5,870 nucleotides of DNA from Candidatus Acetothermia bacterium JdFR-50. Lineage in GTDB: Bacteria > Bipolaricaulota > Bipolaricaulia > Bipolaricaulales > Bipolaricaulaceae. Below are positions 1-5,626 of this stretch, piece after piece; position 1 is the stretch's first letter, and each line of letters starts with the position of its first letter. The stretch covers positions 3,101 through 8,970 of the forward strand of contig MTNL01000237.1 in assembly GCA_002010365.1 (NCBI GenBank), in the 5' to 3' direction. Below the pieces are notes generated by a model. The model saw only the letters and a program-made list of their open reading frames with translations. It searched no databases and was not told the origin of the DNA. A program made the position numbers and the translations under genes.

Positions 1-1
1 G

Positions 2-658
2 GATGCCATCTTCGAGCGCTATGCCGACGAGGAGACGGCGTGGGAGGTGGCCGCCACCACCGAGCCCACCTGTGTGGCCTACAACGGGATCTTCGAGCGG
101 GCCGGGGGGTTCCGCCCCGGGGCGTACGTGGTGGTCTACGGCGCCGGCCCCATCGGCCTCGCCGCGATTCAGCTCTGCAAGGCCGCCGGTGCCGCCAAGG
201 TGATTGCCTTCGAAATCTCGGAGGTGCGCAAGAAACTGGCCAAAGAGGTAGGGGCCGACTACGTCTACGACCCCCGCGAAGTCACCCCCTCCGAGGTCGT
301 GATGGATATCACCCACGGTGAAGGTGCCGATCTCTCAGTGGAGGCCGCCGGCGCCCCCGAGGTGACCATCCCCGAGATGGAGAAGACCCTGGCCATAAAC
401 GGCAAGATCACCGTGATCGGCCGGGCGGCCAAGCGGGTCCCCATGTTCCTCGAACGCTTCCAGGTGCGCCGGTCCCAGGTCTTCGGTGCACAGGGGCACT
501 CCGGCCACGGGATCTTCCCCTCGGTGATCCGCATGATGGGCGCCGGGCTCATCGACAATACCGTAATGATCACCTCGCGCTTCCCCCTGGACGGGGCCGT
601 GGCCGCCCTGGAGAAGGCCACCAAGCGGGAGGATGGAAAGATCATGATCAAGCCGTGA
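2..658 (+). CDS. iolM: Scyllo-inosose 3-dehydrogenase (zinc-type medium-chain dehydrogenase), 5'-truncated
   Basis: The frame is open from base 2, so this is the last 218 residues of a protein that starts left of the window. It opens with the helix before the nucleotide domain (AATTEPTCVAYN, with the Glu-Pro conserved in zinc alcohol dehydrogenases). The Rossmann motif VYGAGPIGLAA follows, then the acidic end of the second strand (AFEIS) and GADYVYDP. The stretch FQVRRSQVFGAQGHSGHGIF closely resembles my memory of Thermotoga maritima IolM (TM0412), more than sorbitol or threonine dehydrogenases. The family oxidises 2-keto-myo-inositol (scyllo-inosose) with NAD+ to a diketo-inositol in the cytoplasm. 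The missing N-terminal part, about 175 residues, should hold the zinc ligands. It lies 89 bp upstream of iolN. A GTG at 47 falls inside the conserved domain and is not the start. Family is certain; exact substrate is inferred from resemblance and neighbours. Confidence 0.82.
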   Translation, partial: DAIFERYADEETAWEVAATTEPTCVAYNGIFERAGGFRPGAYVVVYGAGPIGLAAIQLCKAAGAAKVIAFEISEVRKKLAKEVGADYVYDPREVTPSEVVMDITHGEGADLSVEAAGAPEVTIPEMEKTLAINGKITVIGRAAKRVPMFLERFQVRRSQVFGAQGHSGHGIFPSVIRMMGAGLIDNTVMITSRFPLDGAVAALEKATKREDGKIMIKP

Positions 659-731
659 TGGGTGATGCGTGATCGACGATGGGTGGTCAGTGACAAAAAC
701 CACCCATTACGCATCACTGATCACCTATCAC
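655..731. repeat. Inverted array of degenerate 7-nt repeats (ATNNGTG) forming a long hairpin
   Basis: From 658 the sequence runs in 7-nt units ATGGGTG, ATGCGTG, ATCGACG, ATGGGTG, GTCAGTG (to 692). After the 8-nt spacer ACAAAAAC it runs in inverted units CACCCAT, TACGCAT, CACTGAT, CACCTAT (701-728). The two halves can fold on each other. Bases 655-666 pair with 720-731 (12 bp, one G-U), 669-673 with 713-717, and 678-686 with 700-708 (9 bp, one G-U), around a 13-nt loop. The stem includes the iolM stop codon and ends just before the iolN ribosome binding site. No T-run follows, so it is not a standard terminator. Repeat and pairing are seen directly; function is unknown. Confidence 0.75.
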
Positions 732-747
732 AAAAAAGGAGGAGGAA

Positions 748-1854
748 ATGGGTGAAACGAAGTGGTTGACCACCGAGCATCCGGCGGTGGTCTTTGAGGA
801 TACCCAGGTAGGGCGCCTGAAGAAGGAACTTTGGGACGCCCCCATGGAGGAGATCGAGCGGATCCTCGCCGAGTACGGGATCCCCTCCCCGCCGGAGCTC
901 GCCGTGCCCGGGACCTACATCCAGACCACCCCACGGAGAAAGCTCGTGGAGAACCGAAAAAAGAACGACATCGTCATTATCCCCGTGGGGAGCACCGAAC
1001 GTCACGGAGAACACTCCTGCTCCGGCCACGACACCCTCCAGGTAACCCAGATCATCGAGGCCGTGCGTCGCTATACCGCGAAGAAGGGGTACCCGGTCAA
1101 CCTCGCTTGGCCCGTCAACTACGGCTCCCATCCCTTTCACCACATCGGGATGCCCGGGAACGTGATCATGCCCGAAGAGGTGACCCGGGAGACCCTGATC
1201 CACATCATGCTTGGCCTCTGGAACGATGGGTTCCGAAAACAAATCATCATCAACAACCACGGGCATCTGTGGGTGTTGGAGTCCGCCATCCACGAGTTCC
1301 TCTACCGGTACCAGCTCCCCGGGATCTACCGGGTGATGGACTGGCACCGGGCGGTGCGGGAGTTCTTCGTCCCGTGTGAGAAGACCGGCTGGGAAACCGA
1401 CTTCGTCCACGCCGCCGAGCACGAGACCTCCTTGGGGCTTTTGCTCTTCCCCGAGGGGATGATCGAGATGGAAGAGGCCGTGGACGAGGAGGGAAAGCCC
1501 TTCCTCCCCGGCGGACACTTCGACACCTCGGTGGACCCCTACCGGCGGCCGCACCGCTGGTCCGAGGGCGAGGGACACATGGCCATCGAGATCCGTGCCA
1601 CTCCCCACGGCTCGGTGGGGAAGCCCTCCCTCGCCTCGGCGGAGAAAGCGAAGCGCCCCGTGGCAGCGATCCTCAGGTACCTCACGTTGGTGATCGAGGA
1701 GATCCTGGAAAAGTTCCCGCCGGGAAAGCTCCCCCCCGTGGAGGACCTCACCCTGCGGCCGCCGGAGGAACTGGAGCCCTACCTCAAGTGGCCCGAGGAG
1801 CCGGGGTGGAAGTCGGCCTATGGGATCCCACGCCGGGGCATGTGGCTGGAGTGA
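748..1854 (+). CDS. iolN: 3-dehydro-scyllo-inosose hydrolase, creatininase superfamily
   Basis: A 368-residue protein starting at ATG 748 behind a very strong purine-rich ribosome binding site (AGGAGGAGG, 737-745). Creatininase-fold motifs appear in order: PVGSTERHG near residue 80 (Glu84 and His86), GHD (Asp95, the same 11-residue gap from the Glu as in creatininase), YGSHPFHHIGMPG at 125-137, NNHGH at 169-173 in place of the usual NGHGGN, and HAAEHETS at 221-228. These supply the metal-binding Glu, His and Asp residues of this amidohydrolase-like fold. It is longer than creatininase (about 260 residues), with about 65 extra N-terminal and 50 C-terminal residues. T. maritima IolN (TM0413) belongs to this superfamily and opens the ring of the diketo-inositol to 5-keto-L-gluconate. 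Placement between iolM and iolO supports that role. Without the context I would only call it creatininase family. Confidence 0.78.
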   Translation: MGETKWLTTEHPAVVFEDTQVGRLKKELWDAPMEEIERILAEYGIPSPPELAVPGTYIQTTPRRKLVENRKKNDIVIIPVGSTERHGEHSCSGHDTLQVTQIIEAVRRYTAKKGYPVNLAWPVNYGSHPFHHIGMPGNVIMPEEVTRETLIHIMLGLWNDGFRKQIIINNHGHLWVLESAIHEFLYRYQLPGIYRVMDWHRAVREFFVPCEKTGWETDFVHAAEHETSLGLLLFPEGMIEMEEAVDEEGKPFLPGGHFDTSVDPYRRPHRWSEGEGHMAIEIRATPHGSVGKPSLASAEKAKRPVAAILRYLTLVIEEILEKFPPGKLPPVEDLTLRPPEELEPYLKWPEEPGWKSAYGIPRRGMWLE

Positions 1855-1895
1855 CCGTGACGCGTAACGGGAATAAACATAGGTGTGGAGCGAGG

Positions 1896-1926
1896 AAAAC
1901 GTCGGGCCTCGTGCCCGACGTTTTTT
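1896..1926 (+). terminator. Intrinsic terminator after iolN
   Basis: A perfect 12-bp stem (AAAACGTCGGGC, 1896-1907, pairing with 1913-1924) closes a 5-nt loop CTCGT and ends in six T residues (1921-1926). This is a classic Rho-independent terminator 42 bp after the iolN stop. It should end the iolM-iolN transcript before iolO. The A-run on the other side has only four bases, so it is mainly a plus-strand terminator. Confidence 0.9.
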
Positions 1927-1941
1927 GTCCCGAGAGGGGCT

Positions 1942-1987
1942 GCCATTCCGGAGTGAATCCCCTGTGCCCGGATTCATCCGGGGTGGC
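1942..1987 (+). other. Long imperfect hairpin in the iolO leader
   Basis: Bases 1942-1960 can pair with 1970-1987: eighteen pairs, two of them G-U, with one bulged G at 1953 and a 9-nt loop (CCTGTGCCC). The core is CCGGA-G-TGAATCC facing GGATTCATCCGG. No T-run follows. It lies between the iolN terminator and the iolO start, about 100 nt upstream of the ATG. It could be a 5'-UTR structure, an operator-like palindrome or a small dispersed repeat. I do not recognise it as a known riboswitch. The rest of the 1927-2089 gap shows no convincing gene or promoter. Confidence 0.55.
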
Positions 1988-2076
1988 CGGCATGGGGCGT
2001 CGCCGGGGTGGATACTGGAGCTACGAGCGGCTAAGGTACGCCCAAACCGCGGGTACTCCCAAAGGCATCCCGAGAT

Positions 2077-2081
2077 GGAGG
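2077..2081 (+). promoter_or_regulatory. Ribosome binding site of iolO, fixes the start
   Basis: GGAGG lies 8 nt before ATG 2090. The in-frame ATG at 2075 overlaps this site and has no Shine-Dalgarno sequence of its own, as is also true of the far-upstream GTG at 1883. The start at 2090 is therefore preferred. Confidence 0.8.
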
Positions 2082-2089
2082 ACATCCCG

Positions 2090-2881
2090 ATGAAAGATGT
2101 GCTGAGGGATCGGCCGTTGGGGATCATCGTCCCGCTGCAGGATCCGACGCCCTTTTCGCCGTTTCCGCCGGAGAGGTGGCGGGAGGCGCTCGTGGAGGTT
2201 GCCCGCGCCGGTTTCACCGCGGTGGAGCTCGCCATCACCGATCCCACAAGGGTGGATCAGGACGAGGTGGCAAAAGCCTTGAGGGAGGTGGGCCTCCATT
2301 TAGTCTCCATCACCACCGGCCAGGCCGCGGGGATCGAAGGCCTCTCCCTCTCCTCACCCAACGAACCCGTGCGGGAGCGGGCCGTCGCCCGCATCAAAGC
2401 ACACATGGAGTTCGCCAAGCCCTTCGAGGCGGTGGTGATCGTGGGATCGCTCCGCGGGGCCGAGGGGGACCGAAGGCTCCTCGTCGAATCCCTGCGGGAG
2501 TGCGCTGCCCACAACCCGGGGGTGAGGCTCGCGTTCGAGCCCCTGAACCGCTACGAAACCCGACTCGTGAACACCGTGGCCGAGGCCCTGGAGCTCATCG
2601 AGGAGGTGGGCGCCGAGAACCTGGGGATCCTGTTCGACACCTTCCACGCCAACATTGAAGAACCGCGTTTCGCCGACTCCATCCGCGCCGTGGGGGAACG
2701 GCTCTTCCACGTGCATCTGGCCGACTCCAACCGCTGGGTTCCCGGGGCGGGCCATCTCCCCTTCGGCGAGGTCTTCCGCACCCTTAAGGAGATCGGTTAC
2801 CGGGGGGGCCTCATCCTGGAGTGCTTCCCGAAGCCGTCGCCGGAGCGGCTCTTCGCCCTCGCCCGGCGGCCCGGGAGCTGA
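2090..2881 (+). CDS. iolO: 5-keto-L-gluconate epimerase, D-tagatose/D-psicose 3-epimerase-like TIM barrel
   Basis: A 263-residue protein of the xylose-isomerase-like TIM-barrel family (AP endonuclease 2 type). Its likely metal ligands are Glu150 (in FEPLNRYET), Asp183 (in FDTFHANIEE), His209 (in HVHLADSNRW) and Glu244 (in LECFP). As I recall, Agrobacterium D-psicose 3-epimerase uses the same positions. The segments AVELAITDP, TTGQA, GLSLSSPN and DSNRWVPGAGH closely follow my memory of T. maritima IolO (TM0416), which turns 5-keto-L-gluconate into D-tagaturonate. The start at 2090 follows GGAGG; an open extension back to 1883 covers the terminator of the previous gene and is rejected. The C-terminus is a little shorter than TM0416 (about 270 residues). 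Alternatives are a ketose 3-epimerase or hydroxypyruvate isomerase; the iolMN neighbours argue for IolO. The transporter gene begins 14 nt after the stop. Confidence 0.8.
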   Translation: MKDVLRDRPLGIIVPLQDPTPFSPFPPERWREALVEVARAGFTAVELAITDPTRVDQDEVAKALREVGLHLVSITTGQAAGIEGLSLSSPNEPVRERAVARIKAHMEFAKPFEAVVIVGSLRGAEGDRRLLVESLRECAAHNPGVRLAFEPLNRYETRLVNTVAEALELIEEVGAENLGILFDTFHANIEEPRFADSIRAVGERLFHVHLADSNRWVPGAGHLPFGEVFRTLKEIGYRGGLILECFPKPSPERLFALARRPGS

Positions 2882-2895
2882 TACCCTAAGCCCCG

Positions 2896-3789
2896 GTGTT
2901 CTCCGGTGTCCTGGTGCCGATCTTCCTCCTCGCGGGGGTGGGGTATACCGCGGGGAAGCTCCTGCATTTGGATCCCCGCCCCATCGCCAGGCTCGCCTTT
3001 TGGACCTTCTCCCCCGCCCTCATCTTCGAGTCGTTGCGCACGGCTTCCCTCTCCTGGGAGGAGATGGGGACGGTGGCGATCTTCGTCTCCGCCCACTACA
3101 TCGGGATGTACCTCCTCTCGCTCCCGTTGGGAAAGGCACTCTTCAAGGGCGATCGGGATGCCCGGGCCGCCGCCTCACTGGTCCTCACCTTCGGGAACTG
3201 CGGGAACCTCGGGTTCCCCCTCCTCCTCTTCGCGTTGGGGGACAAAGGGCTGGAAGTGGGAGCCGTGTTTCTGGCGGTGAACACGGTATATCTGGCGACG
3301 CTGGGAGTGGCCATCGCCGCGGGAGACCTGGGGCGCCCGGTGGAATCGGTGAAGGCTATCTTCAAGGTGCCGTGGCTGTACGCCGTGGCTGCCGCCCTGG
3401 CGGCCCGGGAGCTCCCGGAGTTCCCCCTCTGGCTCTCCCGCACCACCGGGGCGCTGCGGGATGGGGCTATACCCCTCCTCTTGATCCTCTTGGGGCTGGA
3501 GCTCGCCCGGATCGATCCGCGACGGGTGTTCGCCGGGGCCACGGGCCTGGCCGTCGGCAGACTCGTCCTCGGGAGCGCATTGGCCTGGGTCCTAGCTTTG
3601 GCCATGGGCCTCCAAGGCACGTTGCGGAGCGCCCTGATCCTGGAGGGAAGCGTTCCCAGCGCGGTGAACGCTTTCCTTCTGGCTTTCGAGTTCAAGCGTC
3701 GTCCCGACCTGGCCGCGGCGGCCCTATTCTTTTCCACCGTGCTATCCGCCGGGACACTGTGGCTGACGCTCCTGGGGCTTTCTCCCTGA
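2896..3789 (+). CDS. AEC (auxin efflux carrier) family transporter
   Basis: A 297-residue integral membrane protein, the usual length for bacterial AEC carriers. I see ten likely membrane segments, near residues 3-22, 30-48, 57-79, 91-114, 119-142, 157-171, 188-206, 211-238, 244-264 and 272-294. Family hallmarks are FGNCGNLGFPL at 99-109 (the broken helix with conserved Asn and Pro), AIPLLLILLGLEL at 191-203 and EGSVPSAVNAFLLA at 250-263. The GTG at 2896 is the first start after an in-frame TAA at 2887. It lacks a clear Shine-Dalgarno sequence and sits 14 nt behind iolO, so translation may depend on ribosomes finishing iolO. AEC proteins move organic anions such as malate or malonate, or auxin in plants. 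The substrate here is unknown; a uronate, keto-acid or fermentation product would fit the context, but that is inference. Confidence 0.85.
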   Translation: MFSGVLVPIFLLAGVGYTAGKLLHLDPRPIARLAFWTFSPALIFESLRTASLSWEEMGTVAIFVSAHYIGMYLLSLPLGKALFKGDRDARAAASLVLTFGNCGNLGFPLLLFALGDKGLEVGAVFLAVNTVYLATLGVAIAAGDLGRPVESVKAIFKVPWLYAVAAALAARELPEFPLWLSRTTGALRDGAIPLLLILLGLELARIDPRRVFAGATGLAVGRLVLGSALAWVLALAMGLQGTLRSALILEGSVPSAVNAFLLAFEFKRRPDLAAAALFFSTVLSAGTLWLTLLGLSP

Positions 3790-3835
3790 CCATATCGGTT
3801 TGTCGTGAAACCCGGGAGGTCTTAAGCTGGGCTCA

Positions 3836-3849
3836 AGCCCTTCGGGGCT
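3836..3849 (+). other. Small UUCG-tetraloop hairpin before the FN3 lipoprotein gene
   Basis: AGCCC-TTCG-GGGCT is a 5-bp stem with a C(UUCG)G-closed tetraloop, an unusually stable loop type. It lies 47 nt after the transporter stop and just before the purine-rich GAAGGGG preceding the next start. No T-run follows, so it is unlikely to be a strong terminator. It may be a processing or stability element, or chance. Confidence 0.35.
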
Positions 3850-3861
3850 AGAAGGGGTGGG

Positions 3862-4515
3862 ATGATGAGGGCTAAAGCTTGGCTTGTGAGCGCGGTTTTC
3901 GTGTTCGTGTTGATCCTCGCTGGATGTGCTATCTGGGAGGAGCTTGTGCCCCCGGATACGGCGCCTGCGGTTCAAGCGACCGTGGGCGAGCTGGAGATCG
4001 CGATACGGCTCACCTGGAGTCCGGTGGAGCGCGCCGAGACCTACAGCGTGTTCCGGGCGGAGGACGAGGGGGGTCCTTACACCTACATCGGGGAAACTCC
4101 TTACACCACGTACCGGGACGAGGTGAGCATGGAGAACACCGGTCGCTGGTACTGGTACAAGGTCAGGGCGTGCAACGCCTCCGGCTGTGGTCCGGAATCG
4201 GCCCCTGTGCAAGGCTACGCGGGCAAGCCTCCTGAACCCCCGGCGAACGTGGAAGCAAGCGATGGCACCTACGCCGACAAGATTCTCGTTACCTGGGATC
4301 CGGTACCCGGAGCGACACAATATGAGATATTGCGAGATCGAACACCAGGGGGAGGTTTTAATCCCATCGCCACGGTTTCCACGCTTCAATACGAAGACAC
4401 AAACGTACAGCCCGGGTTAATCTATCAATACAAAGTGATAGCCCATAACGACTACGGCTTCACCCTCCCTTCCAAAGGGGATCCCGGTTGCGTCTATCCC
4501 TGCCCGGTGCCGTGA
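3862..4515 (+). CDS. Lipoprotein with two fibronectin type III domains
   Basis: A 217-residue exported protein. Residues 1-21 form a lipoprotein signal (basic MMRAK, hydrophobic run, lipobox LAGC), so Cys22 would be lipidated and anchored in a membrane. FN3 domain 1 covers about residues 33-118: LTWSPVERAETYSVFRA, then YKVRACNASGCGPES, the typical last strand and loop. FN3 domain 2 covers about 124-206: ILVTWDPVPGATQYEILRD, then YQYKVIAHNDYG. The tail carries two further cysteines (210 and 214). No catalytic domain is present, so it is probably a surface adhesion or scaffold protein. The start is either ATG 3862 or the next codon at 3865; the AAGGGG at 3852-3857 is slightly better spaced for 3865. 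The second FN3 domain is clearly richer in A+T than its surroundings. Partner and exact role are unknown. Confidence 0.85.
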   Translation: MMRAKAWLVSAVFVFVLILAGCAIWEELVPPDTAPAVQATVGELEIAIRLTWSPVERAETYSVFRAEDEGGPYTYIGETPYTTYRDEVSMENTGRWYWYKVRACNASGCGPESAPVQGYAGKPPEPPANVEASDGTYADKILVTWDPVPGATQYEILRDRTPGGGFNPIATVSTLQYEDTNVQPGLIYQYKVIAHNDYGFTLPSKGDPGCVYPCPVP

Positions 4516-4567
4516 AATAAATCGGGGGCACTGAAACCGGGTACCGAGGATCGGTGTATCTCCGGGC

Positions 4568-4573
4568 GAGGTG
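4568..4573 (+). promoter_or_regulatory. Ribosome binding site choosing ATG 4580
   Basis: GAGGTG lies 6 nt before ATG 4580. The alternative GTG codons at 4571 and 4574 overlap this site, so ATG 4580 is preferred. The resulting protein begins directly with a clean signal peptide. Confidence 0.65.
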
Positions 4574-4579
4574 GTGGAT

Positions 4580-5626
4580 ATGCGGGCCATACTCGCCTTC
4601 CTGCTCCTTTCCTTGGGTCTCATCGTCCTCGCCGATGAGACGTGGGTGGTGGTGACCCTGGATAAGATCGAGTTCGCGGGGAACCTGATAGAGTGGCCGC
4701 GGTTCAAGGGGAACCCCATAAACTTTGTCTCGGTGGTGGCCACGGGAAATACCTACCAGAAGCTCGCCTGGCCCACTATCGGCTGGTACACCATTGCCGA
4801 CGAGGGCACGGAATTGGTCCAGGAAACGGAGGCCATACCCCTCTTCGCCCTCCCCGCCGACCGGATGGGGAAGCGCCTGGGGATCGCCATTCAGTTCCTG
4901 GGCAATACCGAGTTCGATTGGGACCACCGCTACATCTCCGAGCTGCTCGCTGATCTGGAAAAGATCCTGCGTCGCAGGCTCGCGGCCTCCATTCCTGTCC
5001 CCACCCTGCCCGGGTCGAGGGGCACGGGATCGCAGGAGCCGGCCGAGGCGTATCGCCACTACACCGTTTTCGACCTCTTCATCCAAACCTTCGGCCCCGA
5101 CGCGTGGGAGGGGAACGACGTGCGCACATATGCCGCTGAGGCGATATCGGAACACGACGTGGTCCGGTTCCGCTACTCCATCCGCAGGGTGTCCCTCTCC
5201 GTGGGGCTGCGGGCCCGCGTCCGACTCGAGGGGATAAAGACCGTGGAGAACGGGGATTCCTTGAACGGCGAGATCTTCATTCAAGCCCGCGCCATCTCTG
5301 GGTTTGGCTCCTCGGGGGCACCGATTCAGCGCACCGCCAGGATCCCCGCCTCGGGCCACTACTCCATGGGCGACGGGGACGAAAAGGTCCTCTCCGCCGT
5401 CCTCTTCGAGGGTGAGGTCGAACCGTTCCTCTACCTCGAGATCGCGGTGTGGGACGAGGACAACCCCGAGATAAGGGACCAGCACGACCTCCTCGGGGGA
5501 TTCTTCGGGCTCTGGCTCCCCTGGAAGCTCTCAAATCTCCCCGGGGGCGCGAAACGCCTGGTCGTCCCCAAATCCACCCCCGACGGGGAGGTCCTGATCT
5601 ACCTGCGCCTGGAACTCCTGGGCTAG
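4580..5626 (+). CDS. Secreted protein with two probable C2-like beta-sandwich domains
   Basis: A 348-residue protein of no family I recognise. Residues 1-18 (MRAILAFLLLSLGLIVLA) look like a signal peptide cut before DETW; no lipobox is present. Two halves share a pattern. Residues about 24-130 and 214-320 each open with V-x-L-x-x-I, followed by a beta strand, a P-x-x-G-x-Y segment, then LF and a hydrophobic strand before an acidic loop. In the second half that loop reads WDEDNPEIRDQHDLLG (291-306), much like the calcium-binding loop of C2 domains. In the first half the equivalent FDWDHRYISELL (112-123) is less complete. A charged linker (about 130-185) containing helical and proline-rich parts separates them. 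It starts 64 nt after the FN3 lipoprotein, so the two may form an envelope-protein pair. Its stop overlaps that of the convergent gene. The gene looks real; the function is unknown. Confidence 0.75.
   Translation: MRAILAFLLLSLGLIVLADETWVVVTLDKIEFAGNLIEWPRFKGNPINFVSVVATGNTYQKLAWPTIGWYTIADEGTELVQETEAIPLFALPADRMGKRLGIAIQFLGNTEFDWDHRYISELLADLEKILRRRLAASIPVPTLPGSRGTGSQEPAEAYRHYTVFDLFIQTFGPDAWEGNDVRTYAAEAISEHDVVRFRYSIRRVSLSVGLRARVRLEGIKTVENGDSLNGEIFIQARAISGFGSSGAPIQRTARIPASGHYSMGDGDEKVLSAVLFEGEVEPFLYLEIAVWDEDNPEIRDQHDLLGGFFGLWLPWKLSNLPGGAKRLVVPKSTPDGEVLIYLRLELLG

Noticed and set aside
655..731. Reading the heptamer hairpin as a Rho-independent terminator of iolM
   Set aside because: No T-run follows the stem on either strand, and the stem contains two internal loops.
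2009..2037. Possible promoter for iolO (TGGATA, 17 nt, TAAGGT)
   Set aside because: Each box matches the sigma-70 consensus only partly, and such matches occur by chance. Not strong enough to list as a feature.
1883..2089. Possible 69-residue N-terminal extension of IolO from GTG 1883
   Set aside because: It would translate the intrinsic terminator and the long hairpin, has no family similarity, and a good ribosome binding site sits before ATG 2090.
1788..2093. 101-residue frame between iolN and iolO
   Set aside because: It overlaps the end of iolN and the terminator, and shows no domain or coding character.
721..2247. A 508-residue open frame on the minus strand opposite iolN and the following gap
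   Set aside because: It is rich in Gly, Pro, Arg, His and Val without family motifs, spans the terminator, and lies opposite a gene with clear creatininase motifs. Long antisense frames are expected in GC-rich codon-biased DNA.
2090..2881. IolE (inosose dehydratase) or IolI (inosose isomerase) of the Bacillus route
   Set aside because: The EPLNRYET, DTFHANIEE and DSNRW motifs are those of the D-tagatose 3-epimerase group and of Thermotoga IolO. The two upstream genes also fit the Thermotoga route.
3800..3827. Possible promoter before the FN3 lipoprotein (TTGTCG, 16 nt, TTAAGC)
   Set aside because: The -10 part matches only two of six positions.
2655..3851. A 398-residue plus-strand frame overlapping the end of iolO and the AEC gene
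   Set aside because: Its product is low-complexity Pro, Gly, Arg and Ser sequence. The overlapping frames have recognisable epimerase and transporter motifs.
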